IMG/VR virus record: IMGVR_UViG_3300044946_000078
Coordinates: 1-64,000 of that record
Strand: one strand, 5' to 3'
Length of the DNA stretch: 64,000 nucleotides
Source: a virus
The translations under genes and the position numbers were made by a program. The notes beneath the pieces are model-generated. The model made no database searches. It was given only the letters and a program-made list of their open reading frames with translations, and was not told the origin of the DNA. Numbering within the stretch: the stretch's first letter is position 1; the number at the start of each line of letters is the position of its first letter. Shown here in pieces: positions 40,323 through 50,418 of this stretch.

Positions 40323-43300
40323 TTATGAAGCATTTAATGGCGAAGTGATGTATTTAAGCTTTACCTCCGAAATCCACACAAGGCCTGTCGGATTGGTCAC
40401 TTGTAATTGAATTCCCAAATAAGATCCTTTCATAGTATATCCATTTATCCACCCTCCCGGAGAATTAATATCCCTCATAAAACTGGTTTCAAATAGCCCT
40501 TCTAAGGTAGCAAAATTAGCTGGTATTAGCTTACTTTGTTGCCGAGTAGTTCCGTATGTATATTGATTCGTATAAATGAGCGGCGCTTCCCAAATCTGAG
40601 ACGCCAATTCGGCAATAGAAATGAAAGTTTTCTTTTCTATTAAATTCTGGTTGAATACTGTTTTTACATAACAGGGATATTGCACGCCAAAATAATTACA
40701 ATAAGGTGCTGTATTAGTATTCGGATTATTATCGTGAAAGTATAATTGCCCATTGAGGAATGTATAAAAATCTTCTTCAGCCGAAATTATCCATTCGGCT
40801 TCATTAAAGCTATATTTTGATCCATAAGCGTTGTTCTTTTCATTAAAGGCAATAGCGTAGTTTTGTATCGTTTGTGCCCCATTGGTACCAGCCTGTAAAA
40901 TTCCTATCCATTCTTCCTCAAAGAAATTATAGCATCCAATAATCCTAGCATTAGATCCGTCAGCTTTTGTCCAATTGCTAAGATATGGCGTAATGAGAGA
41001 CCGGATATAATATTGTCCTTTATACAATTCACTGACCGGAATTAGTCCATCTTGACTAAGACGAACCATATAGCCTCTAACCGGATCAAAAAAGTAATCC
41101 TGAATTTTGCCGGATACAAGGCTTTCGGGATGGTTACCTAGTCCAAATTCGCCTTCATAATATGGGGTATTCCCTATGGTAATGATGGCATTCGTCGTGG
41201 TAAGGACATTTTCTCCTGATGCTTGATTTATGAAGCTATTATAAACGCCTTTCTCAAAGCATCCTCTTGCTTGGAATCCACGTAATATCCTATCTCTTGA
41301 TTTTAAGCGTAATAGTGGCCCCTTTGCTCGATCTACTTCATCTTGGTTCTGATCATAGAACCTATTTAATTGGTTTATTTCAGTCCCAAATTGATCCGAC
41401 AGGCTCCATCTTAAAAGTGTTTCAAATGTATTTTGTTGAGCATTATCATCATAGGGCAATGGACGTAGATTGGCATTGTAGACTATGTTATAGGCGTCGT
41501 CAAAACTAGAATCCATAACGGGAATAGTTATGTAATTAAGGACATCCAGCCTTAAAGTAAAACCGCCTACTTGGCCAGTAAAGTTAGTGTCAATCCCTGG
41601 CAAAAATCCATAGAATAACCAAGCTTGCGTATTAGCAGGAATAGTTATAATTACATCTACCACTACTTCATATCCCTGAACGGTTGCCTCTTCTGTAAGA
41701 TTGAAATTTTGGAATAAATATTGGAATTGAGTAGGCGGTATATTAGCAGCATTCATAAAATATAGTGCCCCAAAAACAGTACAGCTTGTTGTGGCATTTA
41801 GGGGAATAGTTCCTCTAAGACGTATATTTTGCGGGCTACTTGTTTCATTCCAGTAAAGTGCCCTATCTGCATTTGTAGGAGAATATTGGGGATAATTGCC
41901 AGGCCCAAACCCTACTCCATTTTGTAATTGCTGATTTATTTGGTATGGTGCTGATCCAGCAGTAGGATTAACGACTCCTTGTGGATTCTCTGTTGCCTGA
42001 GTCGTAAATGTTTGAGAATGCTGGGAAAAGGCACATTGTTGTGCATTTATATAATAGCTTAACCCTGTAGGCACTTGTCTTTCTCTATAGAAAAAATCCC
42101 CATCCGACATTCTTATTATTGCCGGTGTTGTATAATCGATTGATTGAGATTGATCTGATCCTATATGAAATGCCGTATTGGTTCCTGGATTGCCTATCGC
42201 ATATTGTCTCCCAAAATCATAAAAAACTTCCTGATCTTCTGTGACTCGCTTTGCGTAATTATATATTAATATTTTATATCGCTGAAAATTGTCCGATTGA
42301 AGAGGCGTCAATCCACTTGCAAATCCAAAATTGAATGATGCACTAATATCAGTAGTTGGGTATATTATCTTGATAAAAGACCCCTCTTGAATAATCCCAT
42401 TTAATACCGGATCTGTTTCAACTGAAACTATTTGATAATCATTCGCAGGACTCATCTGAACAGAGCTGCCATTCAAGGGATAGTTTATTAAAAATCTGAT
42501 TCTATCGCCTTGTGAAAATGTATATCCGACAACTGGTGTGCCTCCTGGATTTGCAGTCGTTACATTTTCATTGTATAATTCCATATTTGAATATCCAATG
42601 TAAGCATATTGGTAACCAGTTGCTAGGTCAGTATTGACAAAAGTCTGGTTACATATCCACATTAAATATTTATCATAGGTTAGATTTAACGATCTTACAA
42701 TTGAATAGTAATAGGCATAAAGAGGTGGCTGATTATTGATAGTAGCTATTATCTGTGGTGTAAGATTACCAGATAAATCATTTAAAGTGGTGATCCCATT
42801 ATTGGAAGGGAATTGAGCCCCTATTGTTCTACCTTTTTGATCATAATAGCATACAGCCAATTGATATGCGCATCTGTCTACAAAAGAATATACGGATTCG
42901 GTATATGGAGAACTTCCTCCCGTTGTTGAGTTAGTTGTTTGGGCATAGTACAATGATACATTAGTCAATGATACGGTGAATGAATTTGCCCCAACTGAAC
43001 CAACTAATGTAAATCCTTTAACCTCGGCGGCCGCTAAAATACCATCAAGAATTGTGGCAATCGAGGTATTTGATCCGCTTGAATATTGGAATGAATTATT
43101 TGTTCCAGCAACACCATAGGTCACTGTATAGTTTAGCCCGTTGCCGGGGATATTTCCCGCTCCGTCATTTGTCCCAAATAAATATATTGTTATGTTATCG
43201 CCAACATTACCATAGGAATCAAGTCCAGATTGAGACGCAAAAAACAAAAGGCCATTTATATCATTAACAGGAGGTATATAATTAAGATTGGATGTTAAGG

Positions 43301-44342
43301 TCATATTTATCGGAGTCTGATTGTATCCCTCCGTAATATTCCCCATTATAATGGTATTACCATTTAACAATTCTAGGCATTGGGCCGCAATGGGACAGAA
43401 ATCAAAAAGTTGAACGATTTGGGCCGGATCGGCAGATACATATACGCCATCATTATAAAAGTCAAATTGATAAATGCTATTATCTGGTATAGCCAACATT
43501 GCTTTATCGAACGACTCAACCAAAAGCCAATTGCTATTCTCAACATTATCTGTTGCTTGCTGCACCCATAATTCAATTTTTATTACATCTTCATCTCCTG
43601 TTGAAAAAAAAGTGTAAATAAAATTATTGCTTGTCTGATCGCTATATATATCTTGGTTGAATGTTTCATTTGGTAGTGACACTCTACTACCGACACTATA
43701 TACAGGTTTCATGTAATCTCTGTATACGTATCTGGTCCTAAACTTGAACAAGGCATTTTGCAGATTATTCAAATTAGTAGATGGATCGTTGCCATAACAA
43801 CATCTGACGGGACACCTGGGCGGCGCTTTTGCCAAATCGATGAATGACCGCTTAGTTACTGCATAAGGAGTATTTAAGAAGAAAAGTATATTGATGCAAG
43901 TTGGTCTCCCTTGACTATCCAGGTAAACGAGTAAATCCCCTTGAATATCTTCTTGGTATACGATAACTATAGAAAGAATTGGATTATTAAGTGTAAACCC
44001 AAGTATATCCCCTTGGGTAGCCGAACCATTTATTAAAAGGGTTTGAATTGTTTTAGGAACGGTATTGTATATGAATATGGCATGATTGCCGTTACTATTC
44101 CAGTTGAACCAAATTATCCTTTGGCTTACTTGGTCATAAAATGCACCTATACATTCATTATTCCCAGCCGGAAGTGCAGAATTGGATATTAATGAATTCC
44201 CTATTATATTTTGAACTCGCCTATTATTAGCTTCACCCCTATACACTACATTTAAAGCGTCCAATACTGAAAAAAAGTCTACTTCCGTCTCGGATAAGTC
44301 GGTATCTAAAATAGCATTGAATCTTTTTATCTGTACTGGCAT
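40323..44342 (-). CDS. Large tail-hub (muzzle-like) protein
   Basis: 1,339 aa, mainly beta (Tyr/Asn/Thr-rich), starting MPVQIKRFNAILDTDLSETEV, without coiled coils or transmembrane parts. Length, beta content and place directly downstream of connector genes and upstream of the cargo genes match the tail muzzle/stabilisation protein of crAss-like phages, which closes the tail barrel. A C-terminal RYMVRLSQ-type beta domain and SEAEWIISAEED segment are seen. Identity by position; no short motif is decisive. Confidence 0.6.
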   Translation of the reverse strand: MPVQIKRFNAILDTDLSETEVDFFSVLDALNVVYRGEANNRRVQNIIGNSLISNSALPAGNNECIGAFYDQVSQRIIWFNWNSNGNHAIFIYNTVPKTIQTLLINGSATQGDILGFTLNNPILSIVIVYQEDIQGDLLVYLDSQGRPTCINILFFLNTPYAVTKRSFIDLAKAPPRCPVRCCYGNDPSTNLNNLQNALFKFRTRYVYRDYMKPVYSVGSRVSLPNETFNQDIYSDQTSNNFIYTFFSTGDEDVIKIELWVQQATDNVENSNWLLVESFDKAMLAIPDNSIYQFDFYNDGVYVSADPAQIVQLFDFCPIAAQCLELLNGNTIIMGNITEGYNQTPINMTLTSNLNYIPPVNDINGLLFFASQSGLDSYGNVGDNITIYLFGTNDGAGNIPGNGLNYTVTYGVAGTNNSFQYSSGSNTSIATILDGILAAAEVKGFTLVGSVGANSFTVSLTNVSLYYAQTTNSTTGGSSPYTESVYSFVDRCAYQLAVCYYDQKGRTIGAQFPSNNGITTLNDLSGNLTPQIIATINNQPPLYAYYYSIVRSLNLTYDKYLMWICNQTFVNTDLATGYQYAYIGYSNMELYNENVTTANPGGTPVVGYTFSQGDRIRFLINYPLNGSSVQMSPANDYQIVSVETDPVLNGIIQEGSFIKIIYPTTDISASFNFGFASGLTPLQSDNFQRYKILIYNYAKRVTEDQEVFYDFGRQYAIGNPGTNTAFHIGSDQSQSIDYTTPAIIRMSDGDFFYRERQVPTGLSYYINAQQCAFSQHSQTFTTQATENPQGVVNPTAGSAPYQINQQLQNGVGFGPGNYPQYSPTNADRALYWNETSSPQNIRLRGTIPLNATTSCTVFGALYFMNAANIPPTQFQYLFQNFNLTEEATVQGYEVVVDVIITIPANTQAWLFYGFLPGIDTNFTGQVGGFTLRLDVLNYITIPVMDSSFDDAYNIVYNANLRPLPYDDNAQQNTFETLLRWSLSDQFGTEINQLNRFYDQNQDEVDRAKGPLLRLKSRDRILRGFQARGCFEKGVYNSFINQASGENVLTTTNAIITIGNTPYYEGEFGLGNHPESLVSGKIQDYFFDPVRGYMVRLSQDGLIPVSELYKGQYYIRSLITPYLSNWTKADGSNARIIGCYNFFEEEWIGILQAGTNGAQTIQNYAIAFNEKNNAYGSKYSFNEAEWIISAEEDFYTFLNGQLYFHDNNPNTNTAPYCNYFGVQYPCYVKTVFNQNLIEKKTFISIAELASQIWEAPLIYTNQYTYGTTRQQSKLIPANFATLEGLFETSFMRDINSPGGWINGYTMKGSYLGIQLQVTNPTGLVWISEVKLKYITSPLNAS

Positions 44343-44345
44343 AAG

Positions 44346-45113
44346 TTATACCTTAACTGTAAATCTTTGATTGCGCAAATTCCATTCGTATGCGTCTTCA
44401 AATTCAAATGGTTCATATTTGCTCCATGCGAGACGACGATCATTGTAATATTTTTTAGATCGCATCATTATCATATTATTATTTACATGGGTAGAACTAG
44501 GCATAGATACAATGTCCATCCAACGAAGGAAGGAAATCATAGCCTCCCTAAATTGAATTGGTATTCGATAAGTGACCGACGGATCTGGGATAGACGTGTA
44601 TTCTACAATTAAATAATTATAATAAAAATGTTCATTGAGAATTATTATCCCAGCTTGATTATCTACTTTGTAATCCCCTACAAAGGGCCCTCCACTTGGA
44701 ACGCCAAATAGATTAAAAAAGGAGTCCCCATTCCAATAATTGAAAAACATGAACGAGTTATTCTGATAATAGTTAACTAAGGTATTATCTGTTACTTTTT
44801 GTTCTCGTTCGGGGCTTAATTCGGCGTAGAAAGTAAGTTTATCATTATACATTAATGGTATCACTTCTCCTTTCTGATTTAATACACCGATTTTAGACCA
44901 TTGCATACATCGGGATGGTAGGTACGCGGTAAAGTTTGAATTTATTGGGATTTTTTCAGATTGTATTCGGTAAAAAAAATCAAGCCCCATATCGTCCATG
45001 CCACGTACTGCTATATCCCACATCTTTACATATTTGTAGTCTCCTTGTTCGGATTCACTCAAATAGCTATTGACACAAGAATCAAGTGTTATATATTGGG
45101 CTGTTCCTGGCAT
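44346..45113 (-). CDS. Tail ring/connector protein
   Basis: 255 aa, mixed: helical start (YITLDSCVNSYLSESEQGDYKYVKMWDIAVRGM), central beta, then C-terminal helix (FREAMISFLRWMDIVSMPSS) and a Tyr/Arg-rich end. Lies between GroES and the muzzle-like gene with a 3-base gap. This order suggests one of the tail-barrel rings. Unrecognised beyond that. Confidence 0.55.
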   Translation of the reverse strand: MPGTAQYITLDSCVNSYLSESEQGDYKYVKMWDIAVRGMDDMGLDFFYRIQSEKIPINSNFTAYLPSRCMQWSKIGVLNQKGEVIPLMYNDKLTFYAELSPEREQKVTDNTLVNYYQNNSFMFFNYWNGDSFFNLFGVPSGGPFVGDYKVDNQAGIIILNEHFYYNYLIVEYTSIPDPSVTYRIPIQFREAMISFLRWMDIVSMPSSTHVNNNMIMMRSKKYYNDRRLAWSKYEPFEFEDAYEWNLRNQRFTVKV

Positions 45114-45122
45114 TTTTTATAT

Positions 45123-45392
45123 TTAATAAGCGGCTAAAATATCTATCGATTCCATCAAATATAGGGTTTCGCCATTTTCAATAAATGGCTGCCCGGCATC
45201 TAACACATGATGCACTTTCATTCCTGGCTTAACATTCATTGGCCTTTTTTTAAGACCATTACCGCACGCAACTACTGTCCCCTTCATTGGTCTTTTTTTG
45301 ACCGAATCGGGCACATAGATACCTCCTAAGCTGATCTCATCAGGAGGATCGGGCCTTACTAATACTTTTGTTCTAATGGGTTGTATTGACAT
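45123..45392 (-). CDS. groES: GroES-like co-chaperonin
   Basis: 89 aa from the ATG reading MSIQPIRTKV, 7 bases past the preceding stop. Seen: IRTKVLVRPD, the mobile-loop motif SLGGIYVPDS, KGTVVACGNG, VKPGMKVHHV, YLMESIDILAAY, aligning along the whole of bacterial GroES/Cpn10. It would cap host GroEL and help fold a virion protein, as T4 gp31 does for the capsid protein. The GGI-hydrophobic mobile loop for GroEL contact is intact. Embedded between two connector genes in the late block. Confidence 0.9.
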   Translation of the reverse strand: MSIQPIRTKVLVRPDPPDEISLGGIYVPDSVKKRPMKGTVVACGNGLKKRPMNVKPGMKVHHVLDAGQPFIENGETLYLMESIDILAAY

Positions 45393-45399
45393 AATTTTA

Positions 45400-46047
45400 T
45401 TATTGTTCTGGTTGTGTTGGAATATCCTCTCCATCATTACCTGTATTACGTGGCTGGGAACGCTCCCAGGCTAATTCTTTAACGCAATAATCAATCACTA
45501 TAGGCATGTAATCATCGGGGATATTTAAGATACTATTCAAGTCTGTAGAGTCCCCTGCACTTACCATTGTAACAGTCGAAGTCCATAATGATAGGGGGAA
45601 TGTAGCTTTACACCTTACATATACCCCTTCTGGTAGGTACACTACTTTATTTTGAATAGGCGGCATTCTGTCAAAATAGGACGCTTGATTTTGACTTATA
45701 GGTACTCCATCAAAAGACGTAAATCCATTTCTGTAAAATCTTAACCTGGAAATACCTTGTGTTTTATCAAATGCCAAAGGAATTTGGGGTAGTTGAAACA
45801 TCCAACCTAAATTATTGGTTGGATCTTGAACTATGGGTATCCCAGAATAAGTACAATAAAATGAGTTATTGATATATCCAGTTCCTTCAATAGCTATATT
45901 ATCAGTATAATTTTTTTGAGCGGCAATGGCACACCCGTCATTTAAAAACCTATTTACAAGTTCGTAGGTAATACTTGAATCTTCTGTTGGTTGACCAGCA
46001 TATACCATTCTTAAAATACGTTCTATTATGGAATTTCTAATTTCCAT
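45400..46047 (-). CDS. Head-tail connector-type protein
   Basis: 215 aa. Helical start (RNSIIERILRMVYAGQPTEDSS), central beta and a C-terminal helix (DDYMPIVIDYCVKELAWERSQP) as in P22 gp4/adaptor-like proteins. Stop is one base from the next gene's neighbour, so part of the connector pair with the 233-aa protein. Identity by order and shape. Confidence 0.55.
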   Translation of the reverse strand: MEIRNSIIERILRMVYAGQPTEDSSITYELVNRFLNDGCAIAAQKNYTDNIAIEGTGYINNSFYCTYSGIPIVQDPTNNLGWMFQLPQIPLAFDKTQGISRLRFYRNGFTSFDGVPISQNQASYFDRMPPIQNKVVYLPEGVYVRCKATFPLSLWTSTVTMVSAGDSTDLNSILNIPDDYMPIVIDYCVKELAWERSQPRNTGNDGEDIPTQPEQ

Positions 46048-46048
46048 A

Positions 46049-46750
46049 TTATTGGCCCCCCTTTGTTATCATTCCAGCATATTGAGATACTTCTTGAGAT
46101 TGTAGATTTATTCCGATCATTGCAAGAGCCCTTGAAATAACTTCCATCATATCTACGTCATACCACTTTGGATCTACGCTAGTCGAAGGATTATAAACTG
46201 GTAATCCGGTTATTGAATCTGGGGTGTATCTCCATACAATAGCTGGTGGTGTGCTTACATAGCTTAATTGAAATTGAGAATTTGGAATAGATGTACCAGT
46301 ATCAGTAGGATTAGGATAGACTCTGAATCCTTTATCTTCAATTGTTACAACCGGATTAGTGGCTATAGGATCGATAAAACTTTTTATGAAAGAATATAGT
46401 TTATTTTGTTGTACAGGTCTAAGGCGATGAATGAGATTAATTTGGAAAAAGGCATCCCATTGTTGATAATCTGCTGGATATGAAACAAATCCAGTATCAT
46501 CAACGGTCAATAAGACTCGGGGGCCTATAAAAGGAGCAAGCCGTTGCCTGACAACCATATTAACTCCAAATTCCACCCTTGCTCCTGGACGTCCTACGCT
46601 ATAATCTTGAAATTGGCCTAACAAATAATTAAATAACCCAAGTTGTGCTTGCGTGATGACTGCATTGAACTCATCGGGGGATATATTGCCTCCATTCTGA
46701 TTTTTATTGCAGATAAACTGAGTGATACTATACGCAAAATCGACCGTCAA
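46049..46750 (-). CDS. Head-tail connector or ring protein
   Basis: 233 aa. Helix-rich N-terminus (ITQAQLGLFNYLLGQFQDY), beta centre, C-terminal helix (DVDMMEVISRALAMIGINLQ). Same general build as proteins following the capsid genes of crAss-like phages. No named motif. Confidence 0.55.
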   Translation of the reverse strand: MTVDFAYSITQFICNKNQNGGNISPDEFNAVITQAQLGLFNYLLGQFQDYSVGRPGARVEFGVNMVVRQRLAPFIGPRVLLTVDDTGFVSYPADYQQWDAFFQINLIHRLRPVQQNKLYSFIKSFIDPIATNPVVTIEDKGFRVYPNPTDTGTSIPNSQFQLSYVSTPPAIVWRYTPDSITGLPVYNPSTSVDPKWYDVDMMEVISRALAMIGINLQSQEVSQYAGMITKGGQ

Positions 46751-46768
46751 CTTGGGTTATTTTTTTTA

Positions 46769-47695
46769 TTAGTGAACTCTTTCTTCTAGGTTTTCACAGA
46801 AATTACGCCCTTCTGGACTATTGGTCAAGACAAGTTCAAACAGATACTTGAAAGAATTATGCTTTGCTACTGCCGGAAGGGTACAAATCTTACCTCCATT
46901 TGACCAATGCGCTTCGCCTCTATTCCTTTGCAAATCGATCATCCCTTCCGTAAGGGCCTTTCTGAGTAAGCAGAATATTTCGACATCTTTACTGTCCATA
47001 ATCTTTTTAAAGCGCTCTGGATTTTCTTCTACTTTGGCCAAAAATTCAGTCCTAACGCCATTATCTGTTCTAGGCTGGCCCATCACATCCACGAATTTAA
47101 CGCCTAGAAAAAGAGCATGTTTACGAACCTTATCGATTGGCATTTGCATCGCCAATTCGAGTTGTTCCATTTTAAAGATTCTCTTTTCGTATGCCTCACG
47201 CTCCATCCGTTCCGGGTCCCATTTGTAGTACCCATATTTACCACCACCATACGGCGACTTATCATTGTTATCGAAGTAATCATTTCCTAGTTCAAGGAAC
47301 TGAATAGCGGTTTTGTCTTGAACCGGGATACGGCATACTCTATTTTTAAAAACTATCGATCGGCGATGGCTTTTGATATAATCTGCACTAATGTCTTTTT
47401 GCTCCTTAGCCCATATAGTCCCTACTCCACTTAGTAGCCGGGCCAGTTCAATTTCTCCCGTTGATGGGTTAATGATATTAGCTTCTCCATGTATATTAAC
47501 TGCTCCGTGTTTTTTGTTGTCTCTAAGCCTAAAGATCACAAATTGTTGGCCTTGTGGCTTTTTGTCTTCAAACTCAAAGGAAGTATCATATAATACTTCG
47601 CTCGGGGCAGTTACCGATCCATTTTCTAATTCTTGGCGTATATCTACACCAGTTGAGTGAGCCATTGTAGAGGCTCCTGTACGCTGTTTTGCCAT
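46769..47695 (-). CDS. Capsid-proximal virion protein
   Basis: 308 aa. Opens with a mixed beta domain (FVIFRLRDNKKHGAVNIHG...), a middle helix (RMEREAYEKRIFKMEQLELAM) and a helical end. Comes right after the capsid gene, a usual place for an auxiliary capsid or minor head protein. Unrecognised; two terminators separate it from the capsid gene, so it is expressed at a lower level. Confidence 0.5.
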   Translation of the reverse strand: MAKQRTGASTMAHSTGVDIRQELENGSVTAPSEVLYDTSFEFEDKKPQGQQFVIFRLRDNKKHGAVNIHGEANIINPSTGEIELARLLSGVGTIWAKEQKDISADYIKSHRRSIVFKNRVCRIPVQDKTAIQFLELGNDYFDNNDKSPYGGGKYGYYKWDPERMEREAYEKRIFKMEQLELAMQMPIDKVRKHALFLGVKFVDVMGQPRTDNGVRTEFLAKVEENPERFKKIMDSKDVEIFCLLRKALTEGMIDLQRNRGEAHWSNGGKICTLPAVAKHNSFKYLFELVLTNSPEGRNFCENLEERVH

Positions 47696-47737
47696 AAAAT
47701 TTATTTAATTTTTGAAATATTAAGGCCTGTTTCCGGC

Positions 47738-47756
47738 CCCCTCCGATCCGGAGGGT
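47738..47756 (-). terminator. GC-rich hairpin below capsid gene
   Basis: CCCTCCG/CGGAGGG arms around GAT, second of two hairpins between the major capsid gene and the next gene. No T-tract of its own. Confidence 0.45.
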
Positions 47757-47763
47757 TAATTAT

Positions 47764-47792
47764 AAAAAGGAGAGCGGCATTACCGCCCTCCT
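47764..47792 (-). terminator. Terminator after major capsid gene
   Basis: AGGAG and CGG pair with CCG and CTCCT (hairpin 47768-47792); on the minus strand followed by TTTTT. It would cut transcription past the capsid gene, giving capsid mRNA in excess. Confidence 0.65.
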
Positions 47793-47800
47793 ATATTTGA

Positions 47801-49228
47801 TTAGTTGCCTGTTACCTCTACGAACTGGTTGGCTGCGGCCAAACGCATACCTCTGTACGTCACCATTTCGATCAGATCGGTCAATTGACCATCGGTCGGG
47901 TTCCTGGAACCACCACCATGTTGCCATACACGGATACCATTACCCACTGTGCCGCCACCTACTGGCTGCTGATACATAACGGTCATGTTTTTGTAGGTCT
48001 TGGTAGAGTCGCGGGAATCACGACTTGTCCCCATCGGGCAGATATAACCAGTATAACGGTATTTATCTACCAACGGAGTATGGCCCGTGATTATTTCCGT
48101 ATTAAAGTTGATATAGACCTTCTTACGGAAATTAAAGCCATCGATAGCCAACGTGTCAAACCCATAAGACATTGCAGCCTCTTGGGACTTTTCGCCATTA
48201 CCCCATACGAACGCTCCGGCAGGAAGTTCATTGAAGATGCCATCGGAGAATGCCTGAGCTTGGAAGGTATCCTGAAGCCAGATATTATCCTTTGCGCATC
48301 CGTTTGCCCTCATGATGCGCGTAATTTCGTGCATCTTGGCAAAATCAATGCTATTGGGATCAGTCCCTACAGTTTCACCAAATTGGCCGATGAAAGGGAA
48401 CATACCTTGTGTACCAAGAGAGTTATTGATGGCGGTATTGTTTTGGGCATTACCAAACATCAATTTGCTTTCTACTTGGTTCTTGAAGCGCATATTGGTT
48501 TTAACCATTCCCTTATAGGTGAAGAAGGAAGTACCGGCTTGCTCTACCGGCATATCACCAGTAACGCCATTTTCATAGAAAACCTGGCTCATTTCAGCCC
48601 AATCCGTTGCCTGCCAAGTATCACGCATTGTCGTGATAGTGTTGGTCAGCTTATTATCCAAATGGATCAGCGCCTCGATAGAGTTAGAGGCTTCAGCCGC
48701 ATCCACATACCCCCCAAAGATCAGAACTTCGCCAGCATTCAGGTTGGCGGAGTTTGCTGAGGTAAAGGGAACGCTGATATTCTTTGGCGCTACAGTAAAT
48801 TCAAAAGCAAACGGCGTATCATCGTTGATGTCGATAATTACACCTTCCAGGAAGGAAGACGCGATACGGACAGTTTCGTTAATACGAAGGGGGCTTTCGG
48901 TACCATTGTTAAAGTGGTCTCCTGCGTCGAGCGTAAGGACAACATTTGCCCCGGCTGCAACGTTATTAACTGCATTGACACTGATGATGGATGGCATCAA
49001 TTTGCCGTAGTTCTCGAACCAAAAGAATTCTTGGTTAAAGACCTGTTCCATGCCTCCATAAGTGGCTAACCACCATGTAAAATCCTCATTCCCGTACTTT
49101 TCTACATAGGTACGGTAGTACTGAGGGGTAAGCAATTGCAGCATCGAGATAAGCGCCTCATTAGCGCCGCCTTGGATACTTATGGCACCTGGCTGCAATA
49201 TATTTGATGTAGGAATACCTGCGGGCAT
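47801..49228 (-). CDS. Major capsid protein
   Basis: 475 aa, size and layout of HK97-fold capsid proteins: N-terminal arm, a central beta/helix scaffold (residues ~150-330) and a C-terminal P-domain-like strand ending VEVTGN. It is followed by the strongest terminator in the block, and preceded by a scaffold-like gene. No classical HK97 signature is visible, so the identification rests on size, order and composition (abundant Asn, Gly, Thr; no transmembrane or coiled coil). Confidence 0.7.
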   Translation of the reverse strand: MPAGIPTSNILQPGAISIQGGANEALISMLQLLTPQYYRTYVEKYGNEDFTWWLATYGGMEQVFNQEFFWFENYGKLMPSIISVNAVNNVAAGANVVLTLDAGDHFNNGTESPLRINETVRIASSFLEGVIIDINDDTPFAFEFTVAPKNISVPFTSANSANLNAGEVLIFGGYVDAAEASNSIEALIHLDNKLTNTITTMRDTWQATDWAEMSQVFYENGVTGDMPVEQAGTSFFTYKGMVKTNMRFKNQVESKLMFGNAQNNTAINNSLGTQGMFPFIGQFGETVGTDPNSIDFAKMHEITRIMRANGCAKDNIWLQDTFQAQAFSDGIFNELPAGAFVWGNGEKSQEAAMSYGFDTLAIDGFNFRKKVYINFNTEIITGHTPLVDKYRYTGYICPMGTSRDSRDSTKTYKNMTVMYQQPVGGGTVGNGIRVWQHGGGSRNPTDGQLTDLIEMVTYRGMRLAAANQFVEVTGN

Positions 49229-49260
49229 CTTAAATCATTTTTGATGTTAAAAAATAGGCA

Positions 49261-50415
49261 TTATGCCTCGTCCCACATTTTCTGGATTGCCTTTTGACGG
49301 GCAGCGTCCTTTGCGTCGGCAGTAAAAGCATCGCCTGGATTACTTCCTGGTTGTTCTACCTGGATATTGCCCCTTATTTTCAAATGATTATCAACGGCTT
49401 TTGATGCCGCTTCATTAGCGATTTTTTGATGGATTTTATCCCTATTTTCAAGCTCATAAAGATCTTGCTTCATGAGGGGAATATTGGGTTTCCCATCTTT
49501 GAACCACCGTTTGTCGAAATAATCAGTTAAATCAAAGTCAAACATTTTTGATTTTAGGGCCGTATCTTCTTCCGGAGATATTCCATAGCTGATAGGCAAT
49601 TTCGCTTCCCCGCTAATTGCTTCAACATTGAATCCGTTGAATGCCCCAAAGTCTTTATTAAATGCTTCTTCATAGGAAGATCTCATTGCCGCCTGCTGTT
49701 GCGCGATCCCTTGCGCCCTAGCTGCTGCATCTGAATCTCCCTTTTGTATATCAGGTAGAACTAACTCAGTTTTTAATTTAGCAAGTGCCTCTTTAGCGGA
49801 GAATGAATCCCGACCAATACTACGATTGATCTTGTCTACTTGCTTTTGCCATTTATCCAAATTAGCTAGATAAACGGGGTCGGTTTCATCACCACCAGAA
49901 TCTGGCTTTTCCGGCAAAGAATATTTATCCTCAAACACATCCTGGATATCCTCTGGTGTATAATGCGGATTAGCCTCTTGAATATGCATTTTTATGATCT
50001 CGTCCGGCTTGAGTGCATCCAAAGAGGATAGTCGCTCTTCTCGATCTAGGTATTTTTTTATTTCTGCCTTATTGCCGCTTTTTATGTGGTTATATATGCG
50101 TTCGCTCTCTTCATTATCAAATTTGAGCGGCTTATTACGAAGTTCTCTTAGTTCGGCCAGCTCACTCTTGCCAATATCCGGATCATCCCAACCATAAGTT
50201 TCTTTTACGAAAGCCTTAACATCGAATGGCTTATTTTCTTCGTTTTTAGTCGCATCTGGTTGTACAACAACACTTTCCTTAACTGTTCCACGTGGAACAT
50301 CTGCTTGTTTTTGGGGCCTTGTTTCGGTCCAACTATCATCAGCAAAAGGATCTTTCCTTGTAGGTGCCACCTCGGTTGCGACTGCTGGCTGTTCAATTAC
50401 ATCTGTATCGGGCAT
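49261..50415 (-). CDS. Scaffold-like protein
   Basis: 384 aa, strongly charged, acidic and helical (DREERLSSLDALKPDEIIKM; EALAKLKTELVL), low in hydrophobic and Cys residues, with disordered Pro/Glu/Lys start and a helical end. Directly before the capsid gene, the normal place for a scaffolding protein, which forms the core of the procapsid. Assignment by position and composition. Confidence 0.6.
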   Translation of the reverse strand: MPDTDVIEQPAVATEVAPTRKDPFADDSWTETRPQKQADVPRGTVKESVVVQPDATKNEENKPFDVKAFVKETYGWDDPDIGKSELAELRELRNKPLKFDNEESERIYNHIKSGNKAEIKKYLDREERLSSLDALKPDEIIKMHIQEANPHYTPEDIQDVFEDKYSLPEKPDSGGDETDPVYLANLDKWQKQVDKINRSIGRDSFSAKEALAKLKTELVLPDIQKGDSDAAARAQGIAQQQAAMRSSYEEAFNKDFGAFNGFNVEAISGEAKLPISYGISPEEDTALKSKMFDFDLTDYFDKRWFKDGKPNIPLMKQDLYELENRDKIHQKIANEAASKAVDNHLKIRGNIQVEQPGSNPGDAFTADAKDAARQKAIQKMWDEA

Positions 50416-50418
50416 ATA

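Noticed and set aside
47885-48760. 291-codon frame on the plus strand over the capsid gene
   Set aside because: It lies wholly antisense to the capsid gene, has no protein-like pattern (scattered Cys/His/Ile), and the capsid gene's size and order are well supported.
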